DNA from: Axinella damicornis
Taxonomy: Eukaryota; Porifera; Demospongiae; Axinellida; Axinellidae
Reading direction: 5' to 3'
DNA: 64,000 bases
Assembly: GCA_963931865.1 (NCBI GenBank)
Contig: OZ007507.1
Location: 19,533,985-19,597,984 of the forward strand
Shown: positions 1 to 22,236 of the stretch, piece after piece
How the letters are laid out: each line of letters starts with the position of its first letter
How positions within the stretch are numbered: the stretch's first letter is position 1
Notes under the pieces: model-generated
What the model saw: only the letters and a program-made list of their open reading frames with translations
What the model was told of the DNA's origin: nothing
Databases searched by the model: none
Program-made: the position numbers and the translations under genes

Positions 1-43
1 GTCCCCTACTGTCTGAAGCTATTGTGTTTTTGTTCTATTTTAG

Positions 44-373
44 GTCTTGAGAGGCCTGCAGAAGGGTTAAAAGTTCAAGCATTTCTCCTGTTTGAAGAGA
101 AACAGAGCTTCCGAAAACTAGGGGACATCATATACCAGCAGAACCGGTCAGGAGAGATCTATGTAAGGAGGGACGCCCTGACAGTCATTTACGGAGAGCG
201 GATTCTGTACGGCAATCTTGTAACGTACGGCAGGAGTGGGTTGAGGCAACTGTGGGAGCTGGTCTTGGCTGAAGCATCTCCACTCCGGGGCAAGGGATTG
301 GTGGCATTGGGACTTTCAAATGCCGTCATTGTTTGGCCCCGAAAGAAGCCGAGCGGTTTAGGAAATGTAACAG
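44..373 (+). other. Exon for unrecognised N-terminal domain of ETS gene A
   Basis: This 330-nt exon starts in phase 1 and ends in phase 1. Its product contains hydrophobic strand-like blocks ([27 protein letters not shown]) and a central [11 protein letters not shown]. The exon of ETS gene B at 33714-34025 gives [21 protein letters not shown] and [16 protein letters not shown] in the same order and spacing, so the two are homologous. I do not recognise the fold. It is not a PNT/SAM or the GABPA OST domain by eye. Confidence 0.7.
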
Positions 374-2773
374 GTAAAGGAGAGAGTGCACTAAAACTTG
401 GTTAGTGCAGTGTTGTTGTAGTTGTCACGGTTTAGGAAATGTAACAGGTAAAGGAGAGAGTGCACTAAAACTTGGTTAGTGCAGTGTTGTTGTAGTTGTC
501 ATATCTGTTTAGTTAAGGGAATGTCTTGGAGGTACTAGGTACAGCAAGAGCCCATAGCGTGTTGACTTGTGGGCTGAGGAAGTGATGTCACTGGCCATAG
601 GCAGACCATTAGGCCGGCATGATAGCCCATAGTCACTTCACACAACCGGATTTTGGTATAATGGAAAACACTAGTAGAGCCAACGTACCTGCCCTGAATA
701 CGCAAAGAAGTTGGCTACCCAAGAGCCAAGTTATTGTGAGTGTTGCTTCCCAGACAATGAAGACATAAGAAAATTGGTATAATAGGGTATCCTATGATGT
801 TGGGACCAATCTGGAATACAATACCTTCACCCTTTGATGGGATTTTGCATTCATAAACAGAAGCTGTAAACATTAGTAATGGAAGCTGCCATCTGCAGCT
901 GTTGCATCGTACTGCTTTATCGGACATTGTATAGATATGGTGGTATAAATGTAGCACACACTGATCATGAGGAACTGTCTGAATGTTGTATGTCTACTAA
1001 TGAAAACAGATGGCTGAAATTTATCACAGCTACCCAGAATAAAATATGTGTAGTTAGTGAAGTACCTCTCATTCGTTTTTTCATCAGGAATCAACTCTGT
1101 ACATACATATGCAATGACAAGGCCTCTTCCCTCGACCTCCGTCCCTGCACTGCCGTCAAGCAGGCCAGTGTCCCTCACAGCCTCTTCCACTAGCAGTTCT
1201 AGTTCCCCAAGGACCCGAACAAGAGGCAGAAATACTACACCTCCATCAGAACCAAATCGTAGTGCAGCCCCCGTCAACCCTGTCAACACATTTGCCGTAA
1301 TGGATCCGCGAACCCACCAGCTGCAAGCTGTACAGGGGTCCAGTTCTCATATTTTTGCCAGAAGCAATCAGCTTGCTTCATCGCCTGCCACTGGATTCAT
1401 CTCTGTGCAGCCACAATCTGGTGGCTATGATCTCAACATGCACCTGCAAATGATCGCACGGCTACAGAATCAAGTCTCTTCAACACCCACCCAGCAGGAG
1501 GGCAAACATCCCATCACGGACCTGCAGAGCCCCAAGTACTGCCTTGCCACCGCCCCAGAAGAGTTGTCTTCACTGCCATCCCAATTTCAAAACCAACCCG
1601 TTGTTGATGAACACACGATTGAGCATATTGACCAGCTGGCCACCCCTTGGTCAAAGGTGTGCAACAGAAAAGACCGTCATGGCAATCATCCTGCTGCCCA
1701 AGTACAGCTGGTATCTATAGCAACGAACCCACAGTCACATCAAAGATTTGGAGCTGGCTTTGGGATGGTCCAGATGGGACAAGGTGAACTAGCTCAATGT
1801 GTTAAACTGCAAGGTCATGGAACAGCGCCTTCTGCTTTCCAGAGAGTCGCTAGGCCAGAGATACAGACGACTTCACCTAATAAAAGATCTCAAGACGGTA
1901 CGAGTGGATCTATAGTATTGGCAAACTCTCCAACAAAGCTCCAACTCATTCCAGGATCACAAGCAGCCTCTCTCTCTCTCTTGCCTCATCAGAACATGTT
2001 CGTATCCCCACAGACTCTTGTCTCCCCAACAGCCAGTATACCACAACTCTATTCCACAGGCCTTGTTCAGCAGCCATATGGCTGCTACATGGTAGTAAAC
2101 CCCCAGAACTCCACAGCCACAGGACAGCCCATGCTAATTGTAAACCCTACAGCAGTTCAACCGTTCCAGGTACCGCTGGCAACTCCGCCATTCTTACCCA
2201 CTGGCCAGCAAGTGATTTACATACTCCCGGATGGTACCCCCGCTCCTGCAATGTCCCTTGCATCTGCACCCGCCAGCAATGCTTCTGTTAGCCAGATGAC
2301 CAGCACTTCTCACCTGATGGATAACAAAAAGGTGCAACCTACAAAGAGATTGTCCCCTCCAAGTCACTGTGATTCACCTCTACCACCACCACCCAAAAGA
2401 ATCAAGCGTTCAGCATCTCTTCCAAATATCCTCCAACCTTTCTCTCAGAGCCTTCAGCAGACCACAAGGCAAGATGATAACACCTCAGTGACTGTGTCTG
2501 CAGAAGAAAAATCTTGCGGATCAGAAAGTTTGCTGCAAAGGGGAGTAGAGCGGAGAGAAATGCTTGAACAGAAGACAGACACTACTAGTGGATCGGACAC
2601 TGAGACGGCATCTAGCGAGTTGGATGATGCGGAAAGAGGAACAGCTGTATCCAATCCAACAAGTGCACGTGAGAGATTAATTGTGTAGGAATGTGGTATG
2701 ATTCTGGAAGCAATATATTGATGTTTTACAGGTCATAAGCTTTCATTTCTCTGTCACATACACACACAAACAT

Positions 2774-2806
<33 letters not shown>

Positions 2807-3211
2807 CATGCACACACAAACATACCCACACACACACCCACACACCCACACACCCACACACACACACACACATACACACACACACACACACTTGCAGTCA
2901 AAGGTCATATTCACCTTTGGGAATTCTTGCTGGACCTCCTCCTCACTCCAGACCATGGCAGTATCATCCAGTGGACAGGCAGTGGCTATGAGTTCTGCAT
3001 TGTCAACTCCGAGGCCGTAGCTAAACTCTGGGGATCCCACAAGAACAAGCCAAGAATGACGTACGAAAAGATGAGTCGAGCACTTCGATACTACTACGGC
3101 AAAGGCATCTTGGAGAGGGTGCCCGGCAGGAGACTGACTTATAAGTTTTTATTTGATATTCAGAAGTACATTAGTCAAAAGCAGCTTGCACACTCTGTTT
3201 CCGTCACTTGA
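44..3211 (+). CDS. ETS-domain transcription factor A, 5' partial
   Basis: Three exons are visible: 44-373, 1088-2668 and 2898-3211, all joined in phase 1, giving 740 codons and a stop at 3209-3211. Exon 1 follows a tattttag acceptor, has no start codon near its beginning, and must continue from an exon outside the window. It encodes an unrecognised ~100-residue domain also found in ETS gene B. Exon 2 is Ser/Pro/Gln-rich and probably disordered; it carries a basic Pro-rich patch followed by RSASLP (2407-2424), a match to the 14-3-3 mode I motif, and the motif IEHIDQ (near 1620). Exon 3 encodes the ETS winged helix: [21 protein letters not shown], and the recognition helix [14 protein letters not shown] proteins bind GGAA/T sites in the nucleus. 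The protein ends about 20 residues after the domain. The subfamily is unclear; it is not a PNT-domain ETS as far as visible. Confidence 0.88.
355..501 (+). repeat. 74-bp tandem duplication that copies a splice donor
   Basis: Bases 355-428 are repeated almost exactly at 429-501. The unit includes the last 19 bases of ETS gene A exon 1 and its donor aacag|gtaaag, so a second identical donor stands 74 bases downstream. Using the second donor would add 74 bases and shift the frame, and the first copy contains an in-frame TAG after the exon end. Confidence 0.9.
2751..2891 (+). repeat. (CA)n microsatellite running into a splice acceptor
   Basis: An imperfect CA tract with interruptions fills most of the 229-base last intron of ETS gene A and ends six bases before the cttgcag acceptor of the ETS exon at 2898. 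The usual pyrimidine tract is replaced by alternating CA. Confidence 0.9.
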
Positions 3212-4637
3212 GGCTTGCTTGCAAAAATTCCTTTTCTACAGTCATGTGATATACAGTCCAAAACCCAGCACACTGAATCCATGTGGTCGTTATATAGTAG
3301 CATACCTTCTTGACTCGGAGACCAGTCATAGGTAGGAATTACCCTGTTTCCTGAAGCCTGCATGGCTTTAGCTTACACTTACACCGTTTCCATGTCTTGC
3401 GGCCTTGCTAACTGTGTATGATGGATACTCAGCAACGTCTATATAGGATTACCATTAATCCCAAACTCCAGGTAAGCCTCCATTCTTCTCTTCCTGTGCC
3501 ACACAATCCATGTTATGAAGCTGCTAATTTTATCAGCTCCAATTTACCAGAGTGAATAGAGCAGAAAAAGCCTTGCGTGCTGGTGGGAATGAGGCAAGAG
3601 AAAGCCTTCATTTATGATTATTAGAGCCTAAGGATCAAGTTTGATTTGCTCAGTAATAATGTGGCTTATGAGCTCTGCATGTCCCAGAACTAGCAGCTAC
3701 ATACAGTGCCCCATGCAGAACTAGCAGCTACATACAGTGCCCCAGAACTAGCAGCTACATACAGTGCCCCAGAACTAGCAGCTATACAGTGCATGCCCCA
3801 GAACTAGCAGCAGCTACATGTAGTGCCCCAGAACTAGCAGCTACATACAGTGCCCCAGAACAGCAAGAGGGCACACAAATCATACATCAGAAAGGCTTGT
3901 AGATCAGTATTATCATACATTACTGTGTATCTGCTCTATCCTTACATAATTGGAGTCTATTCTATGGCAGGTATTAGTCTGCTATTCCTGCAGGGCTGGA
4001 ACATACGGGAGTGGCCATGGGTGAGGCTAGTACTAAGCTTGCTTTACTGGTGTCAAGGAGAGCATAAATTACTAATTAATGCTACACTGAGCTTTTTCAG
4101 ACCATTGTATAGATCTGCCGAACATATGAACCCAAACTGGAGGTCATGCAGTCGTGGAAAGCACTTCAGGATGAGATATCCAGACTGTTCAAGAAGCTTG
4201 CTCAGTGCATGAATATGAAGAGGAAAATATTTGAAGATACATGCTCATACTTTTTTCCTACATGTTGAGCAAAAACAATATAGTGCTAGGGAATAAGAGT
4301 ACAAGTACCAGTATGCTATCAAATGGGCTAGTAAGTGGTGACGTAAGTACAGAGCAAACAGCAAGTGTTATTGCAAGCAGAACTTCATTTCAGTTTTTTA
4401 GAGCTTAGGGGAGGGAAGGTGACGATAAAAGACACATGCTCGAACTTTGAGGTTGAGCTTTGGAAGAGTGAGGTCGCTATTCCGCCTTTCCATTGTACCT
4501 TTTAGCTCGGCTGTATATACGTAGCTATGCACAGCCTGTGTCGCCGTCTAGCCTCGACCTGTACCTGAGGACCTCCCGAGGCGAGTCGCCATATTTTCCC
4601 AACTTGAATCCAAGTTCAAAGTTGGCGGGTCCGCTGG
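3212..4637 (+). other. 3' flank of ETS gene A; no gene seen
   Basis: No convincing coding sequence was found. The stretch holds the likely 3' UTR of ETS gene A and a minisatellite at 3680-3866. The open frame at 3850-4212 has no recognisable protein features. Confidence 0.5.
3680..3866. repeat. Minisatellite, ~27-bp unit
   Basis: About six imperfect copies of a unit read as cagaactagcagctacatac followed by agtgccc. Unit lengths vary by small insertions such as an extra cagcag or atgcc. Confidence 0.85.
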
Positions 4638-4710
4638 CGCGCATGCGCACCCGGATACATCCGGTTTGGGTTTAAATATTGAATTTGTACCAAGTTTTGG
4701 CGGGATGTCG

Positions 4711-4990
4711 GGATGGCACACTCGCTAAGCGCAGCCTGGGGGTTGAGTGTTCGCCTCCCCAATAACCGAGTACGAGTCTGGGCCACTCCGTACACACCGG
4801 TTCTCGACTTCCCGGCCTAGCAGCCTGAGTACGCCGGTTCCCATCTGACCACCGAAGCTAAAGTTGTTCTGGTAGAAAGCAGGTTAGCCCCTGTGATTCC
4901 AGTCACGCCTATCCAGCGCTCCTGAGGCTTACACTTCGGTGTCTGACCTGTCACGGAGGGATGGGTTGTTGCTAGGCCTTATTTTTTTTC
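4711..4990 (+). mobile_element. SINE-like element, copy 1
   Basis: The head tggcacactcgctaagc resembles a Pol III A box and gggttgagtgttc a degenerate B box. A conserved body follows (accgaagctaaag, cctgaggcttacacttcggt), ending in a T-run typical of Pol III termination, then a G-run. Copies at 5791 and 6222 share the body. The segment ccggttcccatctgaccaccgaagctaaa resembles the 5S rRNA A-box region, so a 5S-related origin is possible but unproven. Confidence 0.65.
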
Positions 4991-5038
4991 CTTTTTGTTT
5001 TCCTTTTTTTTTTCTTTTTTTTTTGGGGGGGGGGGGGG

Positions 5039-5098
5039 TTCAATGATAGTGGCTGTGTTTCTTTTACAGAGGGAGGTTGGAAGGCTTGATGATTTTTT
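5039..5098. repeat. 60-bp segment duplicated at 6484-6543
   Basis: The sequence beginning caatgatagtggctgtgttt occurs here right after the G-run of SINE copy 1 and again after the G-run of SINE copy 3. The identity ends within the stop codon of the HARE-HTH gene on this side. Confidence 0.85.
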
Positions 5099-5099
5099 T

Positions 5100-5654
5100 C
5101 TACCTCTTGCGGTACACTATCTCTCCCTCTTCCCCATCCATGTCTGAGCTCGACTCATCTTCCTCTTCATCATCATCATCTTCTTCAGAGCTATAGGAGC
5201 TGGACGAATCAGAGGAATGGTACGAATGCTTCCGTTTCCTCTTGAAAAACACCTTTGGCTCACATTCCACTCCATGCTCACTACTTTCATGCAAGGCAAC
5301 TCCAGCTACCAAGGGTCTTTCAGACGGAAGGACAACCGTCGGCTTCTCTAAATCACTTCCCATTCCTCTCAGTCCAAAGCAGCCGGATTTTCCAGCCACC
5401 CTGAAAAATTTGGAGCTCGCTTTGGAAGTTTGACGGTAGAGCAGCGTCTCCAAACTCGTGGTACAACTCGAGTTGACCATACCCAGCTCCATGATCCTGC
5501 TGGTGAGGTCACGGATGTGCAGCTCAGGGCCCTCTTCCATCAGCACATGCTCTGCTGCCTGCAGCCACGTCATGGCGCTCGATTTGTCACCCGCACCGTC
5601 TTCCTGCTTTGCATCATGGCTTTCCAAAGACTCCATAAACATATCTTCCTCCAT
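5100..5654 (-). CDS. HARE-HTH domain protein with acidic tail
   Basis: Single open exon, 184 aa from the ATG at 5654. A HARE-HTH (HB1/Asxl) winged helix covers about residues 29-96: TWLQAAEHVLMEEG, IRDLTSRIMELG, then the closing FFRVAGKSGCFGLR. This domain is found in ASXL proteins, RSF1-type chromatin factors and bacterial RNA polymerase delta, where it is thought to bind DNA or protein partners. A basic stretch (FFKRKRKH, 137-143) and a Ser/Asp/Glu-rich tail (about 148-178) follow, suggesting a nuclear protein. A splice acceptor (gttgcag) sits just before the ATG; in-frame ATGs also exist at 5684 and 5741, the latter inside repeat DNA. The gene is flanked on both sides by SINE-like copies, and its TAG stop forms at the junction with duplicated flanking DNA, so it may be a retrocopy or a terminal exon. 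Confidence 0.72.
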   Translation of the reverse strand: MEEDMFMESLESHDAKQEDGAGDKSSAMTWLQAAEHVLMEEGPELHIRDLTSRIMELGMVNSSCTTSLETLLYRQTSKASSKFFRVAGKSGCFGLRGMGSDLEKPTVVLPSERPLVAGVALHESSEHGVECEPKVFFKRKRKHSYHSSDSSSSYSSEEDDDDEEEDESSSDMDGEEGEIVYRKR

Positions 5655-5790
5655 ATCTGCAACACGAATTTCAAAATTACTCATAAATTTCGCTATAAAA
5701 ATATTTGGCGGGAAGTCGGCGCGCATGCGCAACAGGTACATCCGGTTTCACCGTTAAATACTGAATTTGTACCAAGTTTTGGCGGGAAGT

Positions 5791-6110
5791 CGGGATGGCA
5801 CACTCGCTAAGCACTTGCTTTGCAGCCTGGGGGTTGAGTGTTCAAATGCCTCCCCAATAACCGAGTACGAGTCTGGGCCACTCCGTACACACCGGTTCCT
5901 GACTTCCCCGCCTAGCAGCCGGAGTACGCCGGTTCCCATCTGACCACCGAAGCTAAAGAAAGGTGTTCTGGTTGAAAGCAGGTTAGCCTCCTGTGATTCC
6001 AGTCACCGACGCCTATCCAGCGCTCCTGAGGCTTACACTTCGGTGTCTGACCTGTCACGGAGGGGTTGGTGTGTTGCTAGGTTGTATTTTTTTTTTTCTT
6101 TTTCCCCCTT
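5791..6110 (+). mobile_element. SINE-like element, copy 2
   Basis: Near-full copy of the element at 4711, with small insertions (cttgctttg; caaatg restoring a better B box, gttcaaatgc). Both copies are preceded by the same 5' segment (gcgcgcatgcgcac, then tgaatttgtaccaagttttg), so the repeated unit is longer than the SINE head. Confidence 0.65.
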
Positions 6111-6221
6111 CTTTTTTTTCTTTTGGTTGAGTGCCACGGTTCATTCAGGGCTGCTGTATATAGTATAAGTATAGCTTATTTCTTTTCTTTTTTTCCCCCC
6201 TTTCTTTTTTTGTTCTTTTGG

Positions 6222-6440
6222 GTCACTCACTCCGTTTTCTCGACTCCCCGGCCTAGCAGCCTGAGTACGCCGGTTCCCATCTGACCACCGAAGCTAAAGT
6301 TGTTCTGGTAGAAAGCAGGTTGCCCTCGATCCTGTGATTCCAGTCATGCCTATCCAGTGCTCCTGAGGCTTACACTTCGGTGTCTGACCTGTCACGGAGG
6401 GATGGGTTGTTGCTAGGCCTTATTTTTTTTTCCTTTTTGT
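6222..6440 (+). mobile_element. SINE-like element, copy 3 (5' truncated)
   Basis: Matches the copy 1 body from ctcgactccccggcctagcag to the T-run but lacks the A/B-box head. 5' truncation is usual for retroposed copies. Confidence 0.6.
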
Positions 6441-6483
6441 GTTCCTTTTTTTTCTTTTTTTTTTTTTGGGGGGGGGGGGGGGT

Positions 6484-6543
6484 GTTCAATGATGGTGGCT
6501 GTGTTTCTTTTACTGAGGGAGGTTGGAAGGCTTGATGATTTTT
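6484..6543. repeat. 60-bp segment duplicated from 5039-5098
   Basis: Second copy of the segment; it follows the G-run of SINE copy 3. Beyond it the sequence differs from the HARE-HTH flank. Confidence 0.85.
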
Positions 6544-7378
6544 TTCTTTCTTTCTCCAACATTGTATTGCCAGTATACATGTACTATTGTAGTTTTGCCT
6601 TGGTCAGTTTTCAGCACACACTGGGTATCAGGCCCTTCAGAATCAGATCAGGCTGTGGCCCTACCCGAGTCCTGCTTCTCACTGCCCAGTCCACAGCATC
6701 ATAATTTTTGACAAGCCCGCTTAGAAGACGAACACCAGAACATGAAATTATTATTCTTGTTCCTCAGCAGTCAACACCTGTCTTCTTCCTGCTTGGCTAA
6801 TTCTTCCAACTGATGCCGAAGTCGCCGGCTCGGCAAGGCAAATAGGGGAGAACCTGTACAGTAATATAATGTAGCCTTGCATGCAATTTCCAAGGTTCCA
6901 ATGTGTCCTGCAAGAGGTTCAATGTGAACCACATATTAATGCTGATGTCTGCATGCAAGTTATATGTAGTAGTGTTGGTTGTTAACCCTTTCACTGGTGT
7001 AGCCATACCTTCGGTATTAATTTTCCAAGTTTTTTTTTTTTGGTGTTCATGTATATACATGTAGCTAGTTCATTAAAATCAGATTTATGGGCAAACCAGA
7101 GTGCAGCCATGCATGCTATGACTCGTATAATTATATTATGTGCTTTCTGCAAAGTAATAACCCTAACATGCATGCATGATAGGAGTTAAAGTTATGTCAA
7201 TTTACTACAATCGGTAATCACTGAATAATCAAGTCCGTATATACAATAGTCCAAGGAAACACGCAAACAGATGGTGAAATATACACAGTGGAGGCTAAAA
7301 TTAGTAACATTGATGATGTCATAAAATCAGCAACAATGAGAGACTAGAGAGAAATGATGAGTCTTCTGATGAGTGTTG
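6544..7378. other. Intergenic, no gene seen
   Basis: AT-rich DNA between the HARE-HTH gene and the 3' end of DCAF8. It includes the likely DCAF8 3' UTR next to 7378. No coding or RNA gene was recognised. Confidence 0.5.
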
Positions 7379-19599
<12,221 letters not shown>

Positions 19600-21000
19600 C
19601 TGAGGGCACAGTGGAAGGTGAGGTATTAGCTTAAACCCAATGGGGATTACTACAGATTACTAGAGAGTACTAGAGATTACTAGAGATTACTAGAGAGTAC
19701 TAGAGATTACTAGAGATTACTAGGAATTACTAGAGATAACAATATGGAGTTGAGCAGACATCGCTGCACTACTCTTCGTTAATAAATAAATTCTGTTCTG
19801 GTAGGGAAATTTCTAATTCGTTCCCTTGAGAGGAAACGCACATGCCTGGGACAGCAGAGACCAGGAGTGGTCACCCCAGTAAGCACAGTACTTTACACAA
19901 GGAGGTAGGGCACAGTTAAGCTTGGCCACTGAGTTCGATAATCTACTTCAGCCATTTCCAAGCAGGACAAGACCTGAAAGTAGAGTCCCTGTCAGATACA
20001 TTTGTCTCCTGAGATACAGAAATCATGACCCCATGTCAACTGTGTCCAGCCTCTTCTGGTACTTACAGCTGCTGAGCTGTCCAGTTACCGTGTGACCACA
20101 CAGCAAAACTGCTGGTGACTCCGTAACCATGGCAACAATCTACCACGATTACATACTATTATTATGTAATATGGTAAGACACGCCCACACCTGAGAGACA
20201 CAATCCTGGTCATAGCCGTAAGTATGATACACATTGTAGTGACCATCACTTGTACACGAGAGAATGTGCTATAGACGGGGGGGGGGGGGGGGTCACTCCC
20301 GGATCCCATAGACCCCCTCTAGTCACAGCTGCAACTGGGGGTCAAAACTACAACCAGCTTCTTTCAGCAGATTGACGGTTGGGTATGCTGATTTTCGGCC
20401 ACTGAACTCCAATCAGATTACATCCGTTCTGCACTGCGATCTGACCAATGACTGCATTTCTGTTGTATTTCTGAGCTGCTTTGATAATCGACTACATCCT
20501 TTTGAGCAGCTCTGAACCACTGCCTGACTGTGGTTGTAGCTGTGACTATTGAGCGTATGGGAGCGACTCCGTCTTGCAATCCTGTGTGAGGGAAGACGCT
20601 GGACAAGACCACTAGTAGGCACTCTGCTTCAGTATTTATCCCAAACCCATGGGAACGGGGTTAGGATGTCTGGTAACACTAGTACTCCTGATCATGGCTA
20701 GATTTGTACAGTTACAAGGGCCATGAAAACACCATGCATCCACTTGGCCTGATGGCAACACTGATCATTACCATATACTCATAGTGGTCTGCCTCTTCTT
20801 ATTTCGTGGATCGATCCCTGCAGCCTCCGATGCCCAGGGAATCCAAGCCCTTTGTAGCTCGTGAGGTCACAACGTCCCGTCCACTTCCATCAAAACACAA
20901 CAACCACTGTAGCAAGTTTCCAATGTGTACGATGTCATCCTTATCACGTGATCTCCACATTGTAAACAAACATTTCCGGTGGACTTCCGGCGTTTGAAGC
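19600..21000. promoter_or_regulatory. Divergent intergenic region DCAF8/TTC12-like
   Basis: 1.4 kb between the first coding exon of DCAF8 (-) and the ATG of the TTC12-like gene (+). The acceptor at 19600 shows that the DCAF8 transcript starts further upstream, so the start sites of the two genes are probably closer together. No TATA box was identified. It contains a G-run at 20278-20292 and no gene was seen. Confidence 0.4.
19650..19740. repeat. ~11-bp tandem repeat (gattactagag)
   Basis: About eight copies of agattactaga or agagtactaga. The same short unit recurs at 58985-59095 and near 23505-23545. Confidence 0.85.
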
Positions 21001-22201
21001 ATGGGAGACGAAGAGACCTCGGATAAAAAGGATCTTGCCGACTTCCTTGCAAAAGTGGATGAAATAGGTGTCTCACGGTTGGCTACCTAGCTGCATGCAC
21101 AATATTTTGTCTGCAACCTGCAAAATAATGCCAGCTAAGGTTAGGGCCTGGGAACGAGGCTACAGCTACCGGCACCATGATCCATGTTTTAATTTCTCTA
21201 CTTTCAAGGTGGTCTAGTGAATGGTCTTGCATCCTCGGATCCACAAACTAGCTCGCAAGCAATTACCAGAGCTGATGAATATTTGGAGAGAAGCGGGAGA
21301 AAGAAGGAAGTGGAAGGGGGCGGAGGAAGATCTGATGGCATGGTGGTCCAGGACAGGACTGTGATCAACCGGAGGCAAGGCAGTTCAGCGGCTGGATCAG
21401 CCTCCACCGAATCACGTATGTACGCTTGCTGCAGTTCGATGACCCAAGAGAGTTAATAGTATCCGAACCAGACCCTTCACAAGGTCTGGTTCCGAGACTA
21501 GAGGGATCAGTGAGATGCAGTAAAGAAGTGGATATATGCATGTAGATGGATTCCATAGCATCTTTCAGGAGGGCAAAAGATCATGCGCAATCACCAAGCA
21601 GCGTGATGATGTAATGCCCTCCAGTTGCCATAGTGAAGGTTGCTATGGACTCCATCTATTGGTCTGGCAAGAAGTGCATGCATGTACATGCAGTAATACC
21701 TATAGGCATTCCTGCAGTGCACTGGCCTGTATTTGAACATGTAGCAAGTTCAAAATCCCAACGGTTAACCCTATCCCTTACCCACATCTTAACCCTTTCA
21801 TGGCGGGAGGGGAGGGTAGTCTGAACACTTGAATAGCTTGAAAATGAAGCTGGTTTCTTTAAGCGTCTGTAAACAGAAGAGCAGGTGTTTATCAACTGGC
21901 TACTGCAATGGGTATTGGATCACTCGGAACTTGTAGTTAATGGTGTGTGATGTTATTGTCTGTAGAGTTTTGTCAGGCACTGGAGGAGGATGCACGTGAG
22001 CGAGCGGAGAGGAGGAAGGAGGGAGAGAGGGTGGGGAAGGAGAGGAAGAAGAGGGGGAACAAAGCCTTCAGGAGGGAGGAGTACGACTCAGCAGTGGAGC
22101 ATTACACAGAAGCAATACAGCAGATGCCGTGGGATCTGACACTTTATACCAACCGTGCCTTGGTGAGGGTTGTGTGTGTGACACTGTGTACCAATCGTGC
22201 C

Positions 22202-22236
<35 letters not shown>

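Noticed and set aside
2669..2688. C terminus of ETS gene A ending at the TAG at 2686
   Set aside because: A gtgaga donor at 2669 joins in frame to the ETS exon at 2898, matching the intron position in gene B.
3850..4212. 120-codon plus-strand frame
   Set aside because: Begins in a minisatellite and shows no protein-like features; likely 3' flank.
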